DNA of 64,000 nucleotides, taken from Tubiluchus corallicola (taxonomy: Eukaryota; Priapulida; Priapulimorpha; Priapulimorphida; Tubiluchidae). The DNA lies in the NCBI GenBank assembly GCA_030141605.1, contig JAQGDQ010000006.1, positions 868,501-932,500 on the forward strand, in the 5' to 3' direction. The translations under genes were made by a program, and so were the position numbers. Positions 12,201 to 23,200 of this stretch are shown here, piece after piece. A model generated the notes under the pieces. That model did not search any database. It saw nothing but the letters and a program-made list of their open reading frames with translations, and was not told the DNA's origin. Every line of letters starts with the position of its first letter. The stretch's first letter is position 1.

Positions 12201-15200
12201 TTAGCAAAATCTAGGTCCTCATTGGTGTTCTTGTTTTCCATGCAGAGTGTTCGAATGTGTTGTGCAATTGTTGGCTTAGCGTTGTTTTAAATGGTTTTTG
12301 TTGGTCGCAATTTTCCGCGTAACCATGTACATTTTTTGTAGGATTGCTGATGCTTTTATTCATACCTATAATAAATTAATTGGTGGAAAAAATATATAGC
12401 AACATTAAACTGTGTTTATCAGTATTAAGTAGTGGTGCTTTATCCTTGTTCAGTACTTTTGTCAGCAAATCTTTTTCATGTTTGAGTTTTATTGTGCTTA
12501 AATGCTTGCAAGGCAATCTATGCCAGTCATGTATAACTTTTATTCAGGTGAAAAAACAGTAATAGTAATTCTGTTACTCATCTACAGTGATTTAGTACAG
12601 TAATAGTAACAGTAATTCACTGTTACTTTTAAAACTTTTTAGGAGCTAGAAAAACAAAAAGAGTCATTACCTGCTGAGAAGAGGAGAGTTCGTATTCAAC
12701 AGGTGAACAGGGATGAAAACAGTTCCGATAAAGAAAACATCAAACTTAAGAAAGATGATAACAAAGTTTCCGCAGAGAATCGCAAATCCAAGGAAAGTGA
12801 AAAATTAAATTGGAAAAAAGATGACAATAAAGTGGCAAAAGAACGGAAATTTGTTTCGAAGGAGAAAGAAAGTAGAAATAAATTAAATGCCAGTAAGGTA
12901 AGTAGCAAGTGGCATTCTAGAGATAATTGTCTTTAAGCTCCGCACCGATACTGTATTTAATATCATAACCAACAAGTGAAAGAAAAAAGCTGTTTCAGTG
13001 GCATTTATATGGTACAAAGTATATATAATGTATAGAGACTAATTTTTCTTTTATTCATTCTAAAATGATTGTTTTTTATATACTAACCTATTGGGATGTA
13101 CGTGCTGCAGTCTGGAAATTACTAAAGGCTGCAGTTAAAAACATTTTTAATGTCAATTATATGTCATCTTTCTTATTTAAAATGAATCTTTCTTATTTTA
13201 AAAAGTTTTCTTATGTGATTATTGATGTCAAAGAATATAGTATAGAGCTTGACTTGTATCTTACTTTTAAAGATATATTTAGTTACTGTTATTTTTTTCA
13301 AGACTAGTGCTTATGAGTTTCTTCTGTCTTGGAACAGTCTGAGAAGAGCTGAAGGACTTGAGCCGTATGCTAACTTGCTTTCTCAAGTTAATCCTTATGA
13401 TTTACCTAAAGGTTCGATGTTTGATTTCTTTAATAAACATTGAAGACACAATGGCAGATTTTTGGCAGAGCTGTGCGTCCAGAGGCAAAGAATGTTAAGT
13501 GTGCCACTGAATCCTACTCTTTTAATAAAATGACAAAGTGGAAAATTCTTAAAGACTGCAATATTATTACTGCTCGAACTTCCACTGAGGGTTTCATTAG
13601 ACTGGCTTAAGTTACACCGACATAGGTTAATTTTCACAGCTCCTCTATGGGCAAAATAGGGGTCTAGGAGACAAATGACTCCTAGTGTGGCTGAAAGCTT
13701 AACTTATGGCGTATCAAACGAATAGTAATCAGACGAACTGAGTGGTATAAGTTGGCAGGAGTTTGGTTTACTTCTGACTCATGAGTCACACGTTGAAAAG
13801 TCCCAAATTGCGATTTCATTGTGAAGTGCAGTTAAAATAAAAGCTGGTGTCATTTCAAGACCTTATTCAGTTTCTGGCCATGTCACAAACATTGACTTTG
13901 TACTTTCAGGATTATTGGTAAGTCTGTGCCAATTGGTCTGTACTGTGTCATGATGTTTTCTTTTTTTTTACAGTGATTAGCAACAAATTGGATGGAGATA
14001 TGTTAAACACCATGGTCGCCTGTATAGATGAATATTTCATCGAAAATGGTATGTATTTTAGATATAAACTAAATGACCGATAGTAAAATGTCATCCAAGG
14101 CTTTTTTAACTAAAAAAATACGCCATATATTTCAGCTTTTTTCGTAAAATCAAGAACCATTTGATGATTTTTCCAGTGGAGAGACTCTATTCTGTTCTGT
14201 ATGCCAAAATAGAAGACTAATATGCCAAGACTCGATATTCAAAAAAAACTAGGACAGAATAATAACGAGGCTCTTACTTTAATAAGTACTCTGTGGATTG
14301 TATAGATGAACAAGTACAAAAATGATTTAGAATTTTTTTATGCATTTATTATAGATAAACTAGACCTGGCATACCAATATTTGTCATATCTCTGTCAAGT
14401 CCAGAGATTTGGAATGGTGTCCATGTTTTTTTCCGATGAACAGCGAAGTCGTAAGTATTTATTTAGTAAACTTTAATACACTTTTGTGATTCATTTACGT
14501 GGTTATAATGCTGCTGAAGACATGTTGGTTTAGGATTTTTTCAAGGTCATGCGTGTATTTAGGAGTTCAGTTTGTATGTAGAAGTAGAGATTCCGGTCAA
14601 ACAGAATATATAAAAGCGATGCACAGGCATTTTGGCGTTTGAAACATTTTCATATGTTCTCTAGAAATCCGTTCGAAAAAGCTTCTAAAAACAAAAATAG
14701 CATGTTGCAGAAGACATCACACAGTCTTTAGAGTACAGAAAATGCAACATGTGTGATATTCCACTTACGAGGCTTGAAACATTTACCAAATGCTTTGAAC
14801 TCAAAGGGTTGCATTTTTTAATTTGTGGCTGATTGGAGTGAAAAACATTGTCTTTATCAGATGATTTTCATGTTCCAACGAGTACAGTAAGTCTTCGCTT
14901 AATGCACATGCTTTCAGTATTAAGTGAATCCTAGTGAAATGAAGCCATATGTTTATAAGAAGTAAACTAAATGTGCCAAGGTGCATTCTGATGCACTGAG
15001 AATTCAGAAAAGCTTGAATCTTATAAAGCAAACAATTTGTGAAATGCATTGATTGGCTCACATCTGCCTTTGAAAAACTAAGAAAATAGCATTTTAGTTC
15101 CAGCAATATTGATTTTTTGTTTCAGAACTACGAGGAATCTTTGCCAAATTAAAGCATCGAAGCAAAGGAAGTTTTACCACCAAAGATATCGACATTCTTT

Positions 15201-15220
15201 CCAAAAAATTTGCAGTTTAA
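279..15220 (+). CDS. SPAG1: SPAG1-like TPR co-chaperone (3' part, multi-exon)
   Basis: Cytoplasmic co-chaperone of the dynein-arm preassembly/R2TP-HSP90-HSP70 system by family knowledge. Exons read by splice signal and phase: 279-412, 997-1155, 1855-1932, 2180-2286, 7438-8527, 9364-9538, 9995-10075, 10220-10371, 10636-10742, 10904-11011, 11858-12061, 12643-12897, 13303-13411, 13974-14048, 14355-14450, 15126-15220 (TAA); about 1008 codons. Order: charged Q/K-rich stretch; TPR1 (EKDKGNESF, NNRA, KALLRRG-type residues across exons 2-4); long acidic linker; TPR2 (9364 onward, YSNRAACRLKIGDC, AYETLEKY); TPR3 (QGNLF, TNRALCYLKLNQ, KALFRRAQA); K/E-rich linker (12643-12897); RPAP3_C-like helical C-terminus (SAYEFLLSW, VISNKLDGDM). 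Phases agree at every junction. The N-terminus is outside the window. RPAP3 is the alternative, but three TPR blocks plus the AYETLE signature favour SPAG1. Confidence 0.9.
2287..7437 (+). other. SPAG1 intron 4 (in-window), 5.15 kb
   Basis: This long AT-rich intron separates the end of TPR1 (phase 0, ...NKRAQ) from the large linker exon (phase 0, QLLTQ...). Direct joining gives a smooth helix-like continuation, so no exon is required inside. It holds a GC-richer island at about 3885-4105 (see separate entry) and a duplicated acceptor at its 3' end. Short ORFs inside have no recognisable product. Confidence 0.6.
3885..4105 (-). repeat. possible SINE-like insertion
   Basis: A GC-richer island of about 220 bp inside a very AT-rich SPAG1 intron. 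On the minus strand it reads through a stretch around 4025-4045 that resembles a Pol III B box (ATCGATTCTCGC type), preceded by an A-box-like run. I see no clear A-tail or target duplication. It could equally be a fragment of another dispersed repeat. Confidence 0.22.
7438..8527 (+). other. SPAG1: SPAG1 large linker exon with tandem 11-residue repeat
   Basis: This single 1,090-nt exon encodes an acidic, Ser/Thr/Glu-rich, probably disordered linker followed by the first helices of TPR2 (LHLKNKGAEYFKTGQ). It opens at acceptor tttacag (7431-7437) in phase 0 and ends at AAAG|GTGAGC in phase 1. Reading continues open for another 419 nt into the intron, but the protein-like composition and family match stop at the donor and resume at 9364. 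Within it, 8296-8394 holds three copies of a 33-nt unit encoding TTLPxEKKSxM. Confidence 0.8.
8296..8394 (+). repeat. coding minisatellite, 3 x 33 nt
   Basis: Three head-to-tail 33-nt units in frame in the SPAG1 linker exon encode TTLPAEKKSVM, TTLPEEKKSIM and TTLPEEKKSVV. Copies differ at only a few positions, suggesting recent unequal exchange or slippage. The repeats keep the reading frame and add charged length to a disordered linker. Confidence 0.9.
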
Positions 15221-17230
15221 AATTACCTTGGTTAGCCATGATGCCAACTTCTGCTTTTTCTATGTCAACAAGTTGCTGAAAAGTGATAGGAACTTTGTTA
15301 ATTTCTGTTGTTCAAGACTATGCTGAATACTTTGGCTGTTAGGCTTGTAAGTGTTTCAAGAACTTTCAACAAGTAAGAAGTATGTCTTAGAAAGCAATAT
15401 ACAAATGTGATTAAAATGTAAGAGCTTGGAATAAATTTTACAGCCAAGTAATTTATTTTGAGTTGCAGGAGCTTCAATATATTTTAGTTAACTTCGTAAA
15501 ACTTATCAGTTTATTCACCAAAGTTTGTGGTGTGGTTTGAGAAGTGGTACTGATGATTTGTTGGGAAGTTCTAACAACACAATTAGTTAACTTAGAAAAT
15601 TTTACCAATGATGTTAACACAATTAGATAGCCATTACATTTATTGCTATTATATCCATTCTAACAGTTATCTTAAAAGCTAAAATTGTGCTGTTTAGAAC
15701 TCTGTGTAACAGTGTAATAACAATGCCTCTTTTGCACTTTATTGGACAAAGTGCTACAAATAAAAAACAAAATGGGCACCCATTTCTGAGAACGTGACAA
15801 ACTGTTGTGGAAGTTTTCCCTCTTCATATCTGTTCTTGACTGAATGTCAGGAAAAGGTAATTTGTTCATAGTTTGTTCATGTAATCTAAGTTGGTTAACT
15901 TAAATCATTTGAAATGTAGTAATGTTAAATAGCTGCATTTAGTTTCTGCACGTTTGTCATTGCTTAACAGTTTTGTACATTATAAAATGTACAGGGAAAT
16001 GACCACAAAGCACTTCGGTTTATTACTGTGAATGCTAGTTCACATGTATAGTACATAGGATATAGAGTAGACAACTGGAAACTTCTTGGGATCTTCTTAT
16101 GAGCACAGTCACCTCATTTTCTTGTTCTTGTTCTCAGCTGTGTTTAAAACTGATTACATTACATTACATTCTTTTGTAAATGTTGGCGTTTTGTTAACCA
16201 ATAAAAATTTAGTAAAAGTGTTGTCTACTGAACTGTCACCTTGCCCACTGTGTGTAATCACATAAAGAAATTTGCATTGTCAAGTTAAACAATTATTCAG
16301 AAAAGCTTGAAAGAATTTCAAATATTTGATGAATGAAGCTTGAATTTGAAATGGCTTAACTTTTATTTCTGCTTTTTTTATCATGCTCCTTTTACTTTCT
16401 CGTTATGCGAAATTGATACTTCCTTGGCAAATAATGTTTTTGTTTCCTAAGAAAGTATAAAATTAATTACATTCTCAAAATGGAAACCTGCTGTATACCG
16501 AGTTTTGCTGCACGTAATTTGTAAGCATTATATTGTTTATAAATAATTGAAATTTTGTACAACATATCGACAAAATTTTGTTATCGTTTTGTTAAAATTT
16601 TGTTTATTCTGATCACTTTGGGCAATTATACCTAAAACAAAGTTTATTTCTATTTTGTACATGTTAATTTATTCACAGAAAACTGTCTAAAGATCACAGA
16701 TTTTTCATAGGTAATTCAAAGTGGGGTACCCACCTTTCAATCTATGCATCACAAAAGCAAAATCATACAAGGTTATCACACTAGGCATATGACTAAGACA
16801 TTCTACTCAATAAATGACATATGTGAAGAATTTTTTGTGACACGAGATTTTAGTTTGATCATAACCGTCTGTAAGCAAGAAAAGAATTTTCTGTTTTTGT
16901 TTAGGACAAAGCTAGATTTTACAATAGTAAAATTCATTTAATGATAAGTTTCCATGAGACAAGGCTATACTGAGTATTGCTGACATCAGTCCCTGCACTA
17001 CCTATTATTTCAGGAAGTCATAAGATCGTTTAGACATCAAATCACAGTTTCGCGGCATATCGTCTAGACATCAAATCAAGCTTTGCTTTAAATACAAACA
17101 TTTTTCTGTAATTTACTGGCTACTGAGACATCTCAGGAAGTAGTAATGCTAGAGTGGTACAATTTACAATGTTATCGATTTTATAATTAAACCGGTAGTT
17201 TGATTGGAGTCCATTGCACCCTTTCCAAAA
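15221..17230. other. intergenic, between convergent SPAG1 and Ku80 3' ends
   Basis: AT-rich region taken to hold the SPAG1 3' UTR. Candidate polyadenylation signals AATAAA occur at about 15430 and 16200. The short ORFs here have no coding character. No repeat or RNA gene was recognised. Confidence 0.5.
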
Positions 17231-17245
17231 CTACATCATGTCCAA
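17231..17245 (-). other. XRCC5: Ku80 last exon, DNA-PKcs-binding tail
   Basis: A 15-nt exon encodes LDMM and a TAG stop. It follows a TATAG acceptor and joins in phase 0 to GAT GAT TTG at 17877. The result is EEVDDLLDMM, matching the acidic/hydrophobic C-terminal motif that in vertebrate Ku80 contacts DNA-PKcs. The motif is too short for an ORF scan, but phase and motif agree. Confidence 0.82.
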
Positions 17246-20200
17246 CTATAAAAAATAAAATATTATTACACTACATGGTAAAAAAAACTTGTCACTTTCT
17301 AACTAGTATGCAAATAATAGAAATGGAACAGGCAAATATTGTCTAAAAATTTAAACTGAATAGCTGCCTGTAAAATTTTTCAACTAGTGTAAATCCCATT
17401 AGACTGATCCTGATATGTTGCTATTTTCAAAATTTTTATAAATTTATTCACTTGAATTATTGATTACTATTGATTCTTACTTGACTGCCATTTTGTTTCC
17501 TAAAAATGTACTTATTGCTTGAAAATAGGATTCTGCAGTTGGGATAATTATCATAAACCAGTTTGTAAAAAGCACCAATCGAAAAACAAACTCTCGATGA
17601 ACAGCTTGTCGCCATTGTTGCACGAGTAATCTTGTAGGTGATAATTTGTACTGTCACTAGTTCAGTCCCGTGCACATGGATATTAAGGGTTGTGGTAAAA
17701 CACATCTGTAAGTGGAATCCATTCTACTGAGCTTTTCACCTCTGTTAGTGCAGTATATTCCAAATGCTCAGGAAGTGTATCCATAGAATGCATTGTTTAA
17801 CTATACATATGGCTCTCTGGAATCATCATGTAGGGAATAATTGTAGGCGAAACTCAAGAGGGTGCACAGTACTTACCAAATCATCTACTTCTTCATGTGC
17901 TTCATCGACTAGTTGCGGTTCTTCTACTTTCTCCTGCTTTTCAAGAAATGATTTTGAATCTTCTATGCTAACATTGCTTTTCTCTGTTTCTAGTTTGCTG
18001 ATCAAACTGAGTTGTTCTGCCGAAAAGCAATAAAATTGGCTGAAGAGGTAATCAAACACTATACATCTACTACACATACAGATGATATTGTAGATAAGAT
18101 GAAACGACTAACTCCACCCTTGAAATTCTATACACAGATGTTCTTACCTTTTAATACTTCCTGCCAAAAATCATTTCTGTCACGCTGTATGTCATTCTTT
18201 ACATTTACTAAGAAATCATTGAACACTTGTGGCTGTGAATGCTGGAAGAAGAAAAGTTTAGATTTGAACGTCACATTTATTGCTTTACATCTTTTGCAGT
18301 AATTACTTGGAAAGCTTAGCACACTGGGGAACAATTCAGAACACTGAATCCTATAGTTTCATACTTGTATTTTCAGAAAGCGTATAACAAGATCAAAAAC
18401 GAATACATGTACAATGTCAGTGTATCTTTACTCACCAGACATGCAGAAAGAGAAGTTGGAAGTCCACTACAAATTGTAACCTTTTATTTATAAAATTTGC
18501 CACCTTCCAAGACTGAATCCACCATTCAGTGCCAGCAGCAAGGTTGATTTTAGAAACTTACTAAGAAGGATAATTCTATAAGCTGAGGTAATGAATAAGC
18601 AGAGATGTCTTCGCTTACATGTCCATAATGAGTAAAACAGCTGGGGATAGCAATTGCCTAAAAGCATTTACCTATCACCCATTCACTTACTGACCAGGCA
18701 GCATTGCTCAACTATGGTTGCTAAGCAAAAGCATCATGACTCTTTGGCTATTCTTCACCCTAAGCTGTCCTAAACCAACTTATCATAAACTAAACGATAA
18801 GAAAGCATAGTTGGGACTAGAACATACTGATCAAAGAGATTTTGCTAATAAGCAAAATATAACATAATGATAATAATGATGATGATGATGACAACGAAGA
18901 AGATGATGATGATGATGACAATATTCTTTACGAATCTACAGAAATCGCTATAAAGTTGTTTTCTGTTATTCCAGTTTTGGTAAATCTTGAGTAAAACCAC
19001 ATTCTACATATTTTATCTCACCACTCAAGCTATTTCTAAATTAAAAATTTGGAGAACTATCATGACAATTATTGTTTTTATTGCTGATCTGTAGTTATTT
19101 ATACAAATGGAATCGAGTATCATTTTCGGAAGCATAGTACTGATTCATTGTTAAATTGTTGGTCTTAGTTGTTTAGGTTTTATTATTACACTCGATTTTC
19201 GGCATTTGCAAAGTTTCGGATGTACTGTATAATTCGTTTATAACAAGTTTCAAGGGACCATGAAAATTTCCTCGCTATAACTGAGTCTCGTTATAGCCGA
19301 GGTCAATTGTTTGAGTGTATGTACAAACTAGAAATGGAGCCTGTAAGGTGAATATGATGTAATGATGCAAGGAACCCTTGTTTTGAGACTGGTACAACTT
19401 TCTTAATGAGTGCCACCACTCTGCAACTTTTTATCACAAAAGAATAAGCTTATAGTGTACAGACACTGTTATTTCTAGGATTACATCAATAAATAAATCC
19501 CTGCATAAAACCACCGCATGAATTGCTTTTCAAAGTTACTACTGCTGTCATTCATTGTGTCGTATGCTGAGTGCTGATAGCTAAGTGTGTTTTGCATGGG
19601 TGTTATAAGTACAATCATTTAACTGCATAGCAAGACCTTGGATGCCTGCGTGAAAGGAAACCATAGCTGGTTTTTAAGCTGGATACGTATTTAAATTATA
19701 GCTGTGCAGGTGCGATATCGTTTATGATTATAAGCATTTCAACCTGTACCTGTGTCAGTTACTAATTAAGTTTAGAGTCTGATTTGATTAGCCTATGTGT
19801 AGTATTTAATGTAAAAACACTATTTATTTAAAACAGTATTCTTATAAAAACTAAACTTTGAAAAGTTACAGAAACATTTATTTTGCAACTTGAAACATTT
19901 TATTTTTTTAAAAAGCTCTTATTTTTGCTTGCTTCACATCAGACTGTAGCATAGTTTTATTTAAGGAGCAGTCAAGTTTCAATAGCATGAAAAAATGTCA
20001 TTATCAGTTGCCAGTGATGATTCAAGAAATAGCTGTAGTTTAGTAATAGCTTCTACTGTGTCACAAACTAACTTGTTGGCAAACTGCTTTTTCTGCATCT
20101 GAATCATCTTCATCACTAGAATCAGCCAGAGACTTTCATGAAAGTTTCTTTCACAATCATTTCATCAGTAACTAGACAAGCAGTCTCCAGATCGCCATCT

Positions 20201-23200
20201 ACTGCACATATCTTGGGCGTCTCCAATACCAGTACTGTTTTCAAGGTTGTAATAATCATCCAGCATTCAAGTATGTTTGTGAATTCATGACCCAAGGTCA
20301 ATTCAGCTTCAACCTGAACGTCTTGCACACTATTAAGCTCTAGGTCAAATGATAAATTGGTGAAAACAGCATTTTTCTCAACAGATGCCAGTATATTTTA
20401 CTTAGGATGCGCTTACGATGATGTACTTCAAAGTATTGAATGATTTCCATATCCCATGGTTGTAACTTGTTTCCACAGTTAGGTGAAAGAAACACTAGTT
20501 CAATTGCAATCAGTTTTGCTGTCAAATCTGCGCCATGAACACACACAATCACCGCTAACAGCATTTTTCTCTTCTCTTGCGTGAACTTCTTATGCAAGCA
20601 TAGAAACCACTCTTGGAAAATTTCTCCAGTCATCCATGCTTTCTTATTTGTACGATAGATCACAGGCAGTTTTTGCACATTCTTAAAATACCGCAGTTCT
20701 GCCAATTTTCCAATTACTAACAGAGTAACTTTTTTGTATCAGTCATATTTGCTGCAATCACTGTCAATCGTTTTTTGCTTCTTTTTACGCAAGTGACATG
20801 TATCACTCTTGTACGTGTGTGTTCTCTCTGGCTGTAACTTGAAAAAGAGATCAGTTTCGTCTGCATTAAAAATATCTTTTTCTTCATATCTTGACAGTAA
20901 CTTTGGCAATTTATTTTGTTACCTATCACTAACCGACTCCTCCGGTAAAGCAACGACTTCTCAACAAATATGACGAAAAGTGACACCCTTGCATTTTTTA
21001 AAATAATCAAGCCACCCATTTGAACAATTGAAAGTCAGTCCATTGCTACTGGTAAGTTTGTTTACTTTCTCTTTAAGAAGCGGCCCACTTACACGACCTC
21101 CTTTATTTTGTACATCTTTTAGACAAATGAAAAGTGCATCTTCCACATCTTCAAAAGTAGATTTCAGCATGTTCATTTACTGTATTCACCAAATCCTTTT
21201 TCCGACAAAATTCTTTTCCTTATTTTTTATTATAGTAAATATATTCCTTACAAATTTTTATATTTTTTTATGCCACATTCGACTTTATGCAATATCTCTC
21301 TTTTCACTTCTATTGATACTGCATTTCGTGCCTGCTTCATGACGACTGTGAAATTACAATTACAGCAGTGCATGTAGACCCACCAACACGTCTACACAGT
21401 GTACACAATGCACATTGTTTTTTGCACGATCAATAAATTAATCCCCACAATGACTCTTTCGACCTTGTTGAATGGTGCCCACTTCTCAGTGATTTAGAAC
21501 TTCCGCTCACTATATGCAGGGGAAACACAATCACGGGGCAGAAAAATATAAGCAAGGCTCAAATATATTATTTAAGCTTAAGATTTGATGGGACTTTGAA
21601 ATTTGCCTGTTATAACCAGAGGCTCGTTATAACCAACATCGTCATATGTGGGATTATACTGCATAATGAAACAGGACTGCATGCTGCAAACATAAATGTG
21701 CAGTGTTACAGAGCACAGAGATCAGCCGAATCACTTGTTCTGATACCTGCTTGCTCATACCTGAATACATTCAGTTCTAATGCAATGAAGACATTCTATA
21801 GCTTTCCGATACAACTGGGAGCCAAATGAGTCCATTATTAACTGAACAATCCGCTTTTGCATCATTTTGCTCACTGAAACCGTAAACAAAAATTTATATC
21901 AATATAACAATATTCAATATAATATATCAATATAGTATAACAGTATCAATGATAGAAAATTATTAAGATCAACAAATGCGTAACAAGGTTTTTCGAAATA
22001 ACTACAACATGTATAAGTGACTGACACCACCTTAAAAATCTCACACCTTGACCCCACCACTGCTAAGAATTTCACAAGGTGGCACTACAGTATTTTTCAG
22101 AATCAGTATGCAAATAGTCATGATGATACTAATATAAAACCTAATCACACTTGTCTACGAAATGGGCTTAAAAAGCATGGCACTCTTTTGGTTATGACTT
22201 ACAAGATCGTAGCTTAATCAATTAATGCATTAATTTCTCTCGACAATCAAATTAATCACTATTGTAGAGCCATCAAGTGCATACAAAATGCATAACAACA
22301 CCACCTAGCTCTAAATTCTACTGGCACTATAATTTTATTTTAATTCCATTACACAGGAATTACTTTGAAATACTCCTAAAAAATACAACACACACTTTAT
22401 TTCAGTATAAAAATTGTAATATTAATTATAGTTTTTATAACGATCTTCATGACCTGAATGCTTTAGTTGAATCTCACGTTCAATGATGAGTGTGTTTTGC
22501 GCTATTGCTGCTTTTTTATTTTTTATTGTAATCTACTCCTATGCATATTGTAATTATATGAAAAGGGTTCTTGTTTTTGTATTTGAATTAACTAATATTT
22601 CTAATTTTAGTGCTGTGGAATGACTACTAACTTGAGGACACCACAAGTCACATCTTGCTTAAACTAAAAATGTAATTCTTGATTTACGTGCTGGTTGTTT
22701 CAGCACATTGTAATGTTGTCAGATGAGCAAATAAATTAAATAAAATGTATTCACTCATTTTGCTTCTTAAATTGTTTATACTGGGTCTACATTAGAAAAA
22801 GTTATTGCCTTACTAAAAATTATATTTATAACTACTATCTCGCTCTGATATTTAATAACCACTAGCGATTAATAACCACTAACCTTCAAAAAATTCAACT
22901 GCAGATTTTCCTTTTGTCAAAACTTTGAAATCGTCAATTGGTGAGACAGTACCAACCTGAAATGGCAGGGTTATATTCAAAATCTGCAACAAATACAGCT
23001 CTATGGCTCAATAAGTTCTTTTCTGAAACAACAAGTATATTCTCTTTGTTTTCGCACTCTCAACGTAATAGAAAAATCCCTCAAAAGATGCTAAATTTGT
23101 ACAAAGACGGTGCATAATCTCATCTTCTTTTCGGAAATATCTTCTTCTATGATTTAGTATTCCTATACAAACTTTGTGACATCATATCAGTTATATTACC

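Noticed and set aside
13412-13443. SPAG1 reading through to a stop after GSMFDFFNKH
   Set aside because: The next exon (13974) continues the RPAP3_C-like region in matching phase, so the stop lies in an intron.
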